This document shows, piece by piece, positions 11,086-21,802 of a DNA stretch of 64,000 nucleotides (position 1 is the stretch's first letter; each line of letters starts with the position of its first letter). A model generated the notes under the pieces. The model did not search any database. It saw only the letters and a list, made by a program, of their open reading frames with translations, and was not told where the DNA came from. Origin of the DNA: Globisporangium splendens (Eukaryota > Oomycota > Peronosporomycetes > Pythiales > Pythiaceae); the NCBI GenBank assembly GCA_006386115.1, contig VFIW01000010.1, positions 124,001 to 188,000 of the forward strand, written 5' to 3'. A program made the position numbers and the translations under genes.

Positions 11086-12161
11086 TCACGACAACAGTTT
11101 TCGGATCTCGTGCCAGTCGTTCGCGGTGAAAATCACTTGCTGCCCCTTTGATCTCGCGTCTTGAACAAGCGTCGCGCAATCCGCAAGCGTGGCTGTTGTC
11201 TCCGTCCCAATTGCCTTGAAGGTGGCTCCGAACTGGTTCGCTACCTCGTATACAGACGCATCGCCGCCAACCGCAAGCGAGATGCCGACGTCGGCCTCCA
11301 CTATCGCCAGTAAATCGTTTGCACTATCCCCAACAAACACGACACATGGGTCATCCTTGCCTGCGTCTTCAGAAGTATGAGCTTCCAATCGTGCTCGCTG
11401 GATCCAGTCGGCTTTGTCCTGTGGTGACTGCACGCAGAGGTCGATCTTGCCCGTCGTCACGCCCTCCGTGTCCATTTCTAAGTCTAAATCCACACATCGC
11501 AGCATGTGAGGATCACATGCACAGATACAAAATGACTACATTGCTAGAAATGCACAGGTATAGCGAGCGCACCATTGGCGATCACTTTGACGATGGCCTC
11601 TCTGCTCACTTCGGGACCAGAGTGCAGTGCAGTATGGAGCATTTGGATGCTCCAGTTCGACGAGATCACAAACGCCGCACCGATACGATTCACTGACTCT
11701 AGCACCTCCAAACACCCGTCCATGAGCTCAATGCGCGCCGCATTCTCCACCAGGTCTTCCTGTTGAATACCTTGAAGCAAGCGAGAGTCCACAACGCGCT
11801 GGATCGACGCCATGTCGACACGCGCGTAACCTTCGAGAAACACACGCAGTCCTTCGCGATCAAAGCGCTGACGGAGTTGGTCTGACCTGTGCTGGACAGA
11901 TTCGTCCTTTTTCATACGATCTAAGCTATTTTTCTCTGCGAGGAACGCGCTCGTTTCACTCGCATATTGCTTGACGAGCTGCTGCACTTGTGCTGCATGC
12001 TGCTCTCGCGCGAGCGCCGTAGGCTGCCGCATGGCTGCAGACTGGAACAGCAGCGCGATCGTGTCGTTCACAGTCAGCGTCTGGTCGAAGTCGGCGCACA
12101 GGACGACTCGGTGGCGCGGCGCCATCCTCGCGGCTGTTGTCATCATCCCTCGCATGAGCAT
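11086..12161 (-). CDS. HAD-superfamily phosphatase, like the HAD domain of plant TH2 (thiamin monophosphate phosphatase)
   Basis: Two exons, 11573-12161 and 11086-11483, joined across an 89-nt intron (GTGCGC donor, GATTTAG acceptor) to read VKVIAND-LEMDTEGVTTG; 328 aa, TGA stop. HAD motif I is ADFDQTLTV (Asp24 nucleophile, Asp26 acid/base), motif II is VISSNWS, and motif IV is FVGDSANDLLAIVEADVGI. The C-terminal pattern with VIFTANDWHEIRKLL resembles the HAD half of plant TH2-type proteins, which dephosphorylate thiamin monophosphate. Here it stands alone without a TENA/thiaminase-like partner domain. The substrate is inferred from overall resemblance; a pyrimidine 5'-nucleotidase-like or other small-molecule phosphatase is the alternative. 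It is divergent with the OTU gene (222 nt between start codons). Confidence 0.7.
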
Positions 12162-12382
12162 TATGGAGCCTGTTCAACATGCATGAGCACAGTAAACTGT
12201 CACCAAACGCAGCTTTTGAAGAGAAATAGTGACAGCCTTCTATAAAGGCGATTTGTGCTTTTGGTTCTACTGCTCTTGGAACAGTGTCTAGTCACTATAT
12301 TGAAATGGGTTACGTTTTGGCTGATGAGGTTACGGTTTGTGTTTTGAGGCGCCACTCTGCTTTTTTGTATGCGAAGGCAAGA

Positions 12383-13740
12383 ATGGCGAGCAAGAGCGAG
12401 ACGCCCGGCCAGATGAAGCAGCGCCACAAGCTCGAGCTGCGCGTACGTTGCGTTGTTCTTATGTATATGTGTGTGCGAGTGCTTACACGACAGACGAAGG
12501 CTGCTGTCGCCTGTGCGTGATGTCGTGGACTCACCCCCATGGTCGTCTCGTGCTTAGAACCTGCAAACGGAGATCAAGGCGTTCCAGAAGAAAGCCAAGA
12601 AGGACAAGCTGAGCAAGAAAGACACGGAGATGCAGATCCAGCAGATGGAGAGCGACCTGAAGCAAAAGCACGAAGAGGAGCTCGCGTCGCTGCAGGTACG
12701 TTGCATGCTGCATTGTAGCTGCTGTACTGACTGCGAATGCGATGCTTCGATGGACTAGGGGAACGATGATTGACTGGGTTCTCTCTTGCGAATGCGTGTG
12801 GTGAATGTACTTTAGACTTCCGATGATGAAGGTGAAGCAGCAGAAGGTGCGAAGGCTGAAGCGCCTGCGGAAGCGCCACCGGCGCCAGCAAAACCGCAAG
12901 GACCGACGAAGGCGCAACGACGACGGGTACGTGCATGCGTGTGGGTGTTATGGCTCTCTGCTGCAGTGACTCAATGGTATGGATTATCATGGAATGGTCG
13001 GCGCTCTCCAGGAAAAGCTGAGAAAGCAGGAGCAGGAGCGCAATGAGCGCATCGAAGAGGAGAACAAGAACACGGTGAGCGAGCGGCAGATTGAGGCCGA
13101 TATCATTTTGAGCAAGCTGAAGCCCCACAACCTCGTGATCAAAGACATCCCGTCGGACGGCCACTGCATGTACCACGCGGTCGCGGACCAGATGAAGCAG
13201 CACAATATCCCATACAGCGGCAGTGTACGCATCCCTCTTTGTGTTATTCTACACCAAAACCTCTTGACATATATGAACTTGCTTCTTGATTGTGCAGGAG
13301 CCCACGTTCAAGCACCTTCGACGCATCACTGGCGAGTACATGCGCGCGCGACCGGACGACTACCTCCCGTTCCTTGCCTTGGATGAGAGCTCCGGCAAGT
13401 CCAGTCAAGGTACGCTTTTAGAAAGATGCAGTAATGGTTGACTCGATTAGACCTTGGTATTGATAACTAACACTGTGATTTTCCACACAACTCCTGTCTG
13501 ACAGAGCTCTTTGAAGAGTACTGCGATCGTGTGATCGACACGTCCGACTGGGGTGGCCAGCTGGAGCTTCGCGCGCTCGCGTGCGCACTGCAAGCGCCGA
13601 TCCAAGTGTTCTCCGCCGAGTCGAACGTGATCTCCATGGGCGACGAGTTTGCGGACCAAAGCATGTCACTGCAGCTCACGTACCACCTGCACTACTACAC
13701 GCTGGGCGAGCACTTCAACTCGGTCATGCCATCGCAGTGA
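12383..13740 (+). CDS. OTUD6B: OTU-family deubiquitinase, OTUD6B-like
   Basis: Removes ubiquitin from proteins (cysteine protease); OTUD6B is linked to translation initiation and proteasome control in animals. Six exons: 12383-12442, 12558-12695, 12816-12926, 13012-13224, 13298-13409, 13505-13740; 289 aa, close to the human length (293), TGA stop. The N-terminal coiled-coil region (MKQRHKLELR, then a Lys/Glu-rich helix) is typical of OTUD6. The OTU domain starts at LVIKDIPSDGHCMYHAVADQ, where Asp152 and Cys155 are the expected catalytic pair, continues through FLALDESSGKSSQ and ELRALACALQAPIQVF, and ends YYTLGEHFNSV with the predicted catalytic His. The start ATG follows GGCAAGA and begins MASKSETPGQ. 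Confidence 0.93.
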
Positions 13741-13878
13741 AGTCGTAGGCTGAAGACAAACACCTAGAACAGGTTAGTCCTGGTCTCCGTGACTCAAGTG
13801 ACAGGAATACAGTCATATTGCGGACACATTTTCCCGGATAAATAAGGTCTGTATTACGATTTTATCACACATGGAGTC

Positions 13879-15300
13879 TCATCCATTCATTTGTAGCTCC
13901 TGGAGCGCCTCTCGACAGTGGTGCGCGAGCTGCATGTCGCGGTGGTTCACGTGGTGCAGCAACTGCATGTCACCCTCACACGCGACGACCTGCTGGGGAC
14001 AAATCTTCCCAAAGCTGCGCAGTGCGCGCGCGCATTCCCGCAGCAATTCCAACGAGAACAGCTGGTCCGTGGTCTTGCCGAGCAACTCAATCACGATCTT
14101 GGCCGCGCGTTTGATCTGCTCCAGCGTGCGATCCGCGATCTCCTGGTTGGAGAACGTGTCCATGGCCTTGGAAATGTTGATGAGTGCCCCCACCGCACAC
14201 CGCGCCATGTCGAGATCATTGGACTCGGCAGCCACGACCAAGTGCTCGACAAGGTCGTACTTTGCCACCAAGTACGCGCTTTGCGCATCTTCGGTCAGCG
14301 CCGCGAGTCCCGAGCAGCCTTCACGCTGTGCGTCCACGTACTTGGATGTGAGCATGATCTTCATGGCTTCCACGCCGGATGACGGCGTCTGACTCGACAT
14401 CGTTCGCCAGATCTGCGCACTCAGGCTGTCCTGTCGGATCGCGCCGACGCGCTTTTGTCCACCGCTCTGAGGACACGCCGCCGCCGTCGTGTCGATGAGC
14501 TCGATCAGTTTATGGTACAGGATATTGTACAGACCGTCCCAGAGCAGCACGCTGCCGCTGCGGCGCTGGAACTCGATGAGCAGCGCGTTCTGGTGCGTTG
14601 TGTACACGCGCACGATGAACTCGACGTGGCTGTAGTGCATGTACTTGACGCACTTGAACTTGCACTTGAACGCGTGCAGCGAGTACTCGACGTCGCAGTC
14701 ATTCAGCAGCGTCGTGATCTCACTCAGCACGGATCCCGTGCTCTGCTCCGGTTTGCAGTAGAAATGGTACGGGTCCACTGGATACGGCGGCTGCGGGAGT
14801 TGCGGCGCGACGACGATGGACCCGACGGTCGCGAGCGTGCTGCCGTCCATGCTGTCGTCCGAGTCCATGGATCCGGAGCGGAGCGCGCTCACGCTCGCGC
14901 TGAGCTGCTGGATCGAGAAGCGGCCGGCGCTGCTGCTGGCGTTGCTGCTGAGGCTGCTCGTGCTGCTGCTGCTGTTGTCACTCACGCTGCGACCGCGTCT
15001 TCGGATGCGCCATTCGGTGCTCATCTGGTGCTGGGAGACGCCATTATGACTCGTATTGCTGCTGTTATTCGTCGACCGACAGCTCCGGAACTGCGGGATC
15101 GCCATGGCCGCGAGTTGCATGGATCTGCTCTCGTCGTCCTGTTCTTCGCGTTCATGTTCGTCAAGCAGAGATGCTGGAGACGGCGCGATGAGCTTGTCGT
15201 TGAGGCTGCCGCTGCGCTGGCGCACACTGGACGCACTGATGGTGCAGCTGCGGTGGAACTCGGTGGGAGGGGGAGGCGGCGCGTGCTGCCATTTCGCCAT
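13879..15300 (-). CDS. KA1-like domain plus armadillo-repeat protein
   Basis: Single exon, 473 aa, ATG 15300-15298, TGA stop. Residues 1-170 are low complexity, rich in Ser and Arg (SSSSTSSLSSNASSS). Residues about 190-265 look like a kinase-associated KA1 domain, a phospholipid-binding module normally at the C-terminus of AMPK/MARK-type kinases: FKCKFKCVKYMHYSHVEFIV, then ALLIEFQRRSGS, the hallmark strand-turn of KA1. The rest contains ARM-like helices (GCSGLAALTEDAQSAYLV, ARCAVGALINISKAM, LLRECARALRSFG). No kinase domain is present. I infer a membrane-associated scaffold. The long plus-strand open frame over the same DNA is an antisense shadow. Confidence 0.6.
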   Translation of the reverse strand: MAKWQHAPPPPPTEFHRSCTISASSVRQRSGSLNDKLIAPSPASLLDEHEREEQDDESRSMQLAAMAIPQFRSCRSTNNSSNTSHNGVSQHQMSTEWRIRRRGRSVSDNSSSSTSSLSSNASSSAGRFSIQQLSASVSALRSGSMDSDDSMDGSTLATVGSIVVAPQLPQPPYPVDPYHFYCKPEQSTGSVLSEITTLLNDCDVEYSLHAFKCKFKCVKYMHYSHVEFIVRVYTTHQNALLIEFQRRSGSVLLWDGLYNILYHKLIELIDTTAAACPQSGGQKRVGAIRQDSLSAQIWRTMSSQTPSSGVEAMKIMLTSKYVDAQREGCSGLAALTEDAQSAYLVAKYDLVEHLVVAAESNDLDMARCAVGALINISKAMDTFSNQEIADRTLEQIKRAAKIVIELLGKTTDQLFSLELLRECARALRSFGKICPQQVVACEGDMQLLHHVNHRDMQLAHHCREALQELQMNG

Positions 15301-17209
15301 CGTGAGCTGCTTCCTTCCTCTTGGCTTGCTGCGCGGTCTTGGAATGGCATGTACCTAGCGCGTCTGGCTGGGGGAAGGAAGGCGGGCAGGGAAGAGGGCG
15401 ACTGGGAGACTGGGTGGCTGCCCTGTCTGCGCGGACCATCTGAGTTCTTTCTGTTCCGCGGCAGTTCTTTTTGCAGGATTTTATTCGGTAACTTACGGAC
15501 TCAACGAGGTCTCACAGCACATGGATGAAGATCGATTGACAAGAGATTCGTATGGTGCGTTTTTTGTGTGAAGTCGCTGATGGAAATTAAAGTTGGCTGG
15601 AAGGTGTGAAATTTAACCCATTTGTGACGTTTTGTTGCTTGCAGCTGTCCCATCTTCCGTGAAACCAGATGGAAGAGCCGCAGAGCATTCGCGGAGCTGT
15701 TCGGTGTTTTGGGGTCGAGAGCTCCAAAACGTCATGTGTTGATTAAATTAGGTACTTGAGCAGAAAACGACTCCAATGAGGCATCTTGCGGTTGGAGTTT
15801 GGCAATATTCTCGGTAAGATAGGACAAACACATACTTATATTGTGTTTATAGGGACAATGCATGTGCATCGCTACCTAATTGAACAAGATCGCGCATCCT
15901 GGCCGCATAACGCGGGAGCCATTCGGTTGGTTGCTGCTCCGACTGACTCATGCTCGCAAAAGTGCAATTTTTGTGCAACCACTCGAAGGGTGAGGGTGGC
16001 TTTTCGCAAAAACAAGCCAAGCCGCGCAGTTCTCAAGCAAGATCCAGATCCCCGAGTGTGGATTTGTTGCAGAATGTGTCATGCGATCTCCAGGATCGCG
16101 AAGCCATCATCAATGGAGCGAGACTCTCGCCCAGCATTTTGTTCTTTTTCACCCACGACATCCTAAAGCAAGATTTCCTTACATTTGAGCCACTTGGGCT
16201 ATTTGCTTGCACCAGATTGAAGCACAGGTCTGCACCAATCTTTAGTGCGAGTTTGCAATCTTGATCCCATACACTCCCTCTCTTGCCCCTTCTGCCCTTT
16301 TTTAAACGTAGCAAAAGGGTCCCTCCATGACAGCCAACGCAATGGATCCGCTCTTTGGTTGGTATCCTTTGAAAATGTCATCTGTACAGTACTGAATCGG
16401 ATCCCACACCCACTTCGTACCCCAGAGAGTCACCAACTGCGAGTGGATCTGTTGTGTAATAGATACAACACGCAAAATCTTCTTTTCCATAGGCGCATTG
16501 TTGAGTCGCTCTCAATCATTCTGGCGCAAGCAATGCATTCCCTTGGGTTCCTCCTGTGCGCTGAGTAGTGCAGATGACGCACGACGAAAGAACGTTCCTG
16601 GTTGATGCAGTGAGGACCTCAAGCACGTCGACTTGCGCATTTGCACTTTGAACAGTGCAAATGCACGCCGCAAATTAAAGCTCGCGCCTGGAAACGTGCG
16701 TGGAAAACGACGGGATTCGTCCAAAGGACGCGCAACAAATGGCGTTTCTTTTTGTTTCGTGATCGCCCGTTTGCTGTCGTTCCCCCTCCCTATACTCGTC
16801 GTCCGTCACGCATGCAGCTCCCTCCATTTGCGGCAGCAAACTCAAGACCTTCTAATGGATTTCCTAAACGGCTGAAGTTGATACTATCATGCCGCCCATC
16901 AAGCGAGCGCTCGTTGAATCACGAAGCCATTTCTGAGACCACAGACTGTGAACAAGTTGTTTTCTGGCCAGAGGAAGCATTTTGGATCAATCAGTCCATG
17001 TTGCAGTTGGGTGTGTACCGTGTGGCACCGTAAATTACGGGACTCATTTGGGCTTCCTGGTAGCCATCACTGTTTCTCCAGACTGTACTCACGCCGTTGC
17101 AATCGCTTTAGAGGGGGAATGCACGACTTCCCATGTGTCGAATGGCATACAATAAGCTCGAAAGCTCAACGAAGAGGAAGACTCTGCCTGTGTCTCTGTG
17201 GGAGCGACG
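15301..17209. other. 1.9 kb gene-poor intergenic region
   Basis: Nothing here is a supported gene. Several short frames exist on both strands (for example minus 16302-16490 and plus 16245-16568), but none has a domain, a plausible splice partner or protein-like composition throughout. The clearest structure is a perfect hairpin at 16637-16664 (separate entry). Promoters of the KA1/ARM gene (leftward) and of SIN1 (rightward) must lie at the two ends. An old transposon remnant around 16200-16500 cannot be excluded, but no reverse-transcriptase, transposase or terminal-repeat signal is visible. Confidence 0.4.
16637..16664. repeat. perfect 11-bp inverted repeat (hairpin)
   Basis: GCATTTGCACT (16637-16647) and AGTGCAAATGC (16654-16664) are exact reverse complements separated by TTGAAC. 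It lies in the gene-poor stretch about 545 nt upstream of the SIN1 start codon. It could be a stable hairpin or a dyad binding site; the arms contain ATTTGCA, an octamer-like core. Confidence 0.6.
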
Positions 17210-19630
17210 ATGCAGTTCACGGAGCTGAGCGAGCTCAACAAGGTGGTGGGGCTCATGCGCATCTCGTCGTGCAATAGTCCAACGTTCCACGACCGGCAGG
17301 ACTCGGAGGTCGACCGCATCTACAACTCGTCGCCCAAGATGGAGATGCAGCTGCGCAACTCGTGGATCGACAAGATGGCGTCCTTCAAGCCCATGCCCAC
17401 AGCCAGCAGCAGCACCAACGCCAAGAAGGCGACCACCATCAATACTGTGAACGGAGCTAAGGCTGCGGGGGCATCAGCCAATGGATCAAGCGCGAAGAAA
17501 GCGGACGCCGAGAGCGACGCGAAAGCGGGGAGCAAAGCCGAGAACGGCAAGGACGGCAAAGACGCCAAGGCGAATGGGAACGGCGCCGCGGACGCGAAGC
17601 GCAGGATGTCGACGGCGCCAGCGAAGAAAGGTACGCGTGTCCTTCTTCCCCCTCTCTTTAACGTAAAGCGTGCTCGCGTGAAGCATCTTGCTTACTCATT
17701 CCATGTGTGCTTTGTTGCTGTTTGACCATGATTACTGTAGAGGACGGCAAAGCGGACGACGCAAAGGACGATGCGAAGGCCGACGGTAAGAAGAAGGACG
17801 AGGGTGGCCTGAGCTTCGAGAAGGAGGACGTCGAGCCGCTCTCGTTCCATGAAGTGTCGCTGCTCGACAAGATCCTTAAGGGCTCGACCGTGGCGATGGG
17901 ACCCAAGCCAGTGATGATGGGTGCTGACGGAGCCGTGCTCCACTTGACGATCTACCTGCCGACGAGAACCGAGATGAAGATCGATGTGAGTCCCATTGGC
18001 GTTGTTTCTGAATAGTATTGTCTACTGTTACGAGTCTCACACGGTCACTGATGTGTTTGCTTGCTACTTGTGAACACTATGCTTGCAGCTTTACGATGTT
18101 TCGACGGTCGATGAATCGATTCAGGAGATTCTTCGCAGCCACCAAGCTGGGAATCGACAGCCGCCGTTGTACTATGATCATCCAGAGTGCTATGAGCTTC
18201 GTCTGCATGACGCTGATGGGTACCCAGACGAGGATTTCCCTGGTACGTTAGCCAACAAATGCGTCTCGATCCCCACCGTACTTGTGCAGAAAAGCGAGGT
18301 TGGCGCACACAAGAACCCCTGGCGCTGATTTATATCTTATGTGCCATGTGTAGCCCTGGATCGATCGCGCAAGATCAAGAATTTTGGAGACGCTGGCGGC
18401 CATGAATACTGTCTTTGCGAACGACCAGACGCGTGTCCACCCACGGGCGATGCTCCAAAAGGTACGACACGCACGTGCTTTATATATTGCTTACAGTGTG
18501 TAAATGTGCCGATGTCGTGCTCACATGCCTGCCGTTGTTGCAGACTCTGCGGCTGTCACAACAAGCAAAGTGGAAGCTCCCGCTGTGGCAAAGGCAGCAC
18601 CTCCTGCTGGCGAGAAAGCGTTCTTGAAGATTTACATGTGTGTAAACGAAGATTTGAGTTTGTCAGGACTCAGGTTCAAGTTGTCTGAGCAAGTATTGTT
18701 GTGTGACTAGGCCAAAGAGCGACGACTACACCGTCGTGGCGATCGACAGCACGACGATCGGTCAAGATCTGCTGCCGACACTGAACAAGAAGCACAGACT
18801 GCAACTCTTCCAGGACCAGTACGTGCTCAAGATCAGCGAAGCGGAGCGCGAACGTCTGGAGCTCGCAAGTGATGAGATCGACATGCAGACCAAACTGCGG
18901 CCGCTGAACCTCCATGAAGTCACACTGGCGACAAGTACGAGTCTTGCTTTCTGTATGGGGTGTCTTTGTCAATGGTGATGGAACGCTAACTGTTGTTTAT
19001 CTTTGCGAAATTCCACAAAGAGCAATACGCCGATGCGCCTCAAGTGCCGGTGACCGTGACGAGCGTTGCCGAAGACACGGCGAATATCGACGGCCGCGTG
19101 CGTCCGCCGCCCGAGACGTTCATGTTCAACGACGTCACGGCTGGCATGTTCAAGGAGTGGCGCGTCATCAAGAAGAACAAGTTTGGCAAAAAGCAGCACC
19201 GTATGCTCGGCATCGACCAGCACAAGATGTACAACCGCAAAGTGGGCGAACGCGTCATCAAATCACGCAACACCACAAAGATTGTATGTGTTTCTTTTGA
19301 TTGCTTTGCGTGCATGTGACAATGGAAACCTTCTGTTTGGCTAATCTCGCTTGCTTTTGCTTATTCGCACCTCTAGGCGGAGCGACCGATGTCGAGTGTT
19401 GGTTGGGTGCGCTTCATGACAGACCCGTCGGAGTTCCAGATCTACTTCAAAGACAGCATTGAGGAAATCGTGACCGATTACACGGCCGAGTCACCCTACG
19501 AATGCGGTACGTTTGGTGTTCTGTGTTGTGTTCCCATTGCCTGTATACCGCTAAACTTGGTTTGTGTTGTTATTCTTTTGCAGCTGAGATTGTCGCCAAG
19601 CTCAAGTACATTTTGTCGAGAAGAAAATAA
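17210..19630 (+). CDS. SIN1: TORC2 subunit SIN1 (AVO1/MAPKAP1 family)
   Basis: Scaffold that recruits AGC-kinase substrates to TORC2 and targets the complex to membranes (known for the family). Nine exons: 17210-17630, 17741-17985, 18089-18242, 18354-18461, 18544-18637, 18711-18934, 19021-19283, 19377-19506, 19584-19630; all junctions keep frame, 561 aa, TAA stop. Domains: a Lys/Ala-rich linker (about 60-170); the CRIM domain (about 205-300), with LTIYLPTRTEMKIDLYDVST, YELRLHDADGYPDEDFPALD and the FGDAGGHEY turn; a Raf-like ubiquitin fold (about 335-405) with FLKIYMPKSDDYTVVAI; and the SIN1-type PH domain (about 445-558) with FKEWRVIKKNKFGKKQHRML and AESPYECAEIVAKLKYILS. All three conserved modules are present. 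The start is the first ATG (MQFTELSELNK); upstream codons in frame are non-ATG. Confidence 0.9.
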
Positions 19631-20049
19631 GCACCACGCGATCAAGGCATTGGAATGTTTTCTGTGTGTGGGTGACACCTACCAAGTCGTGGCACTTGTT
19701 CGTTGTTTTGGTTGCTGTAGTAAGTTGTCTGTTGCGTTGCAGTGGGCTACACGAGAGTGGACACAACGAACAGTACGAGGCAATCCATTAAGCACACAGA
19801 CAGCGACCAGTGGCCAATGCATAATAAAAAGGATGCACGTGTTGCAGGTAAATTGTTGTTGCGGCGTCTCAATTTTATTCTCAGGTTTACAATTTCTCTC
19901 TCCACGACTAGCGGACCCAGATGGCAAGAAGACCCCGCACCAGAGTGCGTTGACGCGCCACGAATCCCTTAACGACATTGCTGCCGAAGCCCAGACAGGA
20001 GAGCAGGAAAGTGCTACTACTCGAAGGAAGCAGGGCAGTATCCCGCTGC
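19631..20049. other. convergent 3' intergenic region between SIN1 and eL18
   Basis: About 420 nt between two stop codons on opposite strands. No gene is supported; short frames on both strands have no domain. It presumably carries both 3' UTRs and polyadenylation signals. Confidence 0.4.
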
Positions 20050-21138
20050 TTAGACCTTGAAACCACGGCTTTTTCGGCGACCACGAGCGCGCTCGAACTT
20101 GCGACCCTTGGAGCGGACGTATGGCTTGACCGAGTCGTGGGTGTGCACCGAGTTGACGGTGGACGCGTGGCCGAAGTGCTTGTACACCTCACGGGCCGTG
20201 CGGCGGCCACGGAGAAGCACCGTGTTGGCACCCTTTGGCGCACGGAGAGCCAACTGGTCGAAGCTCAGGCATTCGCCACCGGCCGACGTGATGCGGGCAC
20301 GCGCAGTCTCGGTGAAGTTCAACGCGACCACCGAGAGCTTTGGCACGTTGAGGAGACGGATGTCGTCCGTGACGGTGCCGACAACCACCGCGAGCTTGCC
20401 TTCGTGTCCCTTCATGTAGCGAGCCACACGAGCGATCGAGAGAGGAGCTTGGTTGGTGTTCGACTGATACAAACGGCGCAACACGATGCTGTTGAACTTG
20501 GCGTCGGTACGACGCGCAAGGAAGCGGTAGAGGCGCACCAACAAGTTGAGGTACACATTCTCGGACTTTGGCGCCGTGCGGTTCTTCTTACCGACGACCT
20601 TGCCACCGGCAATCAGATCGATACCCTGTCAGCACATTGAACAGAGGCAATGTCAGCAACCTTGCAGCATTAAGAGTATCAACGGGATCCCAATGAGAGC
20701 GACTGCTATCGAGAGATGAGAGAGATGCAGAACAGAGATCGAGAGCGCGCTTATTCTGGTGCAAGTGTTGATCTGGTAAAGAAGCCTGTATCACCACTTG
20801 GTCTCTCCAAAATGAAGCTGGACGAGAAGGACGCTGGAAGGTGATCTTCGTGATCTTCGACGCTTCACTGCTCACCTGGACGCGCTGGACAACATTTTCC
20901 GAGCTGTGTATTTCGTATCCGGTTGCTGACCACGAAAGTGGAATCAAGTGAAGCTGTAATGCTGTAGCTCCATTCGACTCGGATTGATCGTCTCCACGCA
21001 CGCTCCTGTTCATGTGCCTCGCAGCATCTCTCTCTCATCCGATCGCTGCTGGCGGTCGCTCTCATTGGGCTCATGGCCACACAGGAAGGACGCCCCTCGT
21101 ATGATGCAGCAAAGGCAGAGGCAGGCGCTTACCATTTT
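20050..21138 (-). CDS. RPL18: 60S ribosomal protein eL18
   Basis: Structural protein of the large ribosomal subunit. The body is one exon, 20050-20625, TAA stop. It begins directly after a CAG acceptor with [20 protein letters not shown], so the initiator Met lies upstream. ATG followed by GTAAGC at 21138-21136 is the fitting donor, giving a first coding exon of a single codon and a 510-nt intron (20626-21135), long for this locus. The product is 192 aa, near the family's usual length. Conserved stretches include [48 protein letters not shown] and the basic tail [13 protein letters not shown]. Using a Met inside the intron region would not reach this frame properly, so the one-codon exon is preferred. 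Confidence 0.9.
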
Positions 21139-21802
21139 TTCGTCTTAAAATTGAAACTTGACGAAGACTTTGCTGCAACAAGACTGTGGCGCCCTCGCCA
21201 CTTGCACGAGCTACACAAGCGTGGTTGGTTCCCAGCGCTCCAGCCCAGCTCTAATAGAGCGCCGTCCCAATCCAGCCCGCCCTAAGCCAATGGATGGCTC
21301 CTGAAGCGCGCTTAAATCGGTCGAGGCGATCAAGCTGGAGGGAAGGGTTAATACACTTTTTTAGCCAATGAATGCGCATCAATGACTGTAACCTACTATA
21401 AACACTCTCACAAGTACGATAATGACTGCTCACTTGCCCTGGCAATGCCACCAACTGCATGCCGAGGCTATGACATGCAGGATCGTGTGTATGAAAGTGT
21501 GCGTCTGCATACATCAAGCTTCGTGGTGTCCGCCTCTGCAGCCTCCCCAGCGTTGATTTCTCAAACATGTTGCACCAGCACAAGCAGTGGCCATTGGCAT
21601 CCATGCGTGCGTGCCATCAGACGACTGGTGTTATGTGGCCCACCCCATTCTAGGACCCGAACGTCGCCAATCAAAACAATCTGGTTACATAAAGAGCACA
21701 ACGACAGGAGCAGCAGCGCGCGCGTGCAGCCGTGTGCCTTTGCATCACGAGCGCCTTCGCGTCACCCCACATCCCTCCTTTCCTCGTTCTTCCTCAGCCG
21801 CC
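21139..21802. other. divergent promoter region, eL18 / hydroxylase-sulfotransferase gene
   Basis: About 660 nt between two start codons pointing outwards. No gene is supported. An open frame running through 21587-21802 is the non-ATG upstream extension of the rightward gene. The sequence just left of its start (CCTCCTTTCCTCGTTCTTCCTCAGCC) is pyrimidine-rich, as expected for a 5' UTR or a leader-intron acceptor. Confidence 0.4.

Noticed and set aside
14455..15528. Long plus-strand frame opposite the KA1/ARM gene
   Set aside because: Same antisense-shadow character; no domain, and the minus strand encodes a coherent protein with start and stop.
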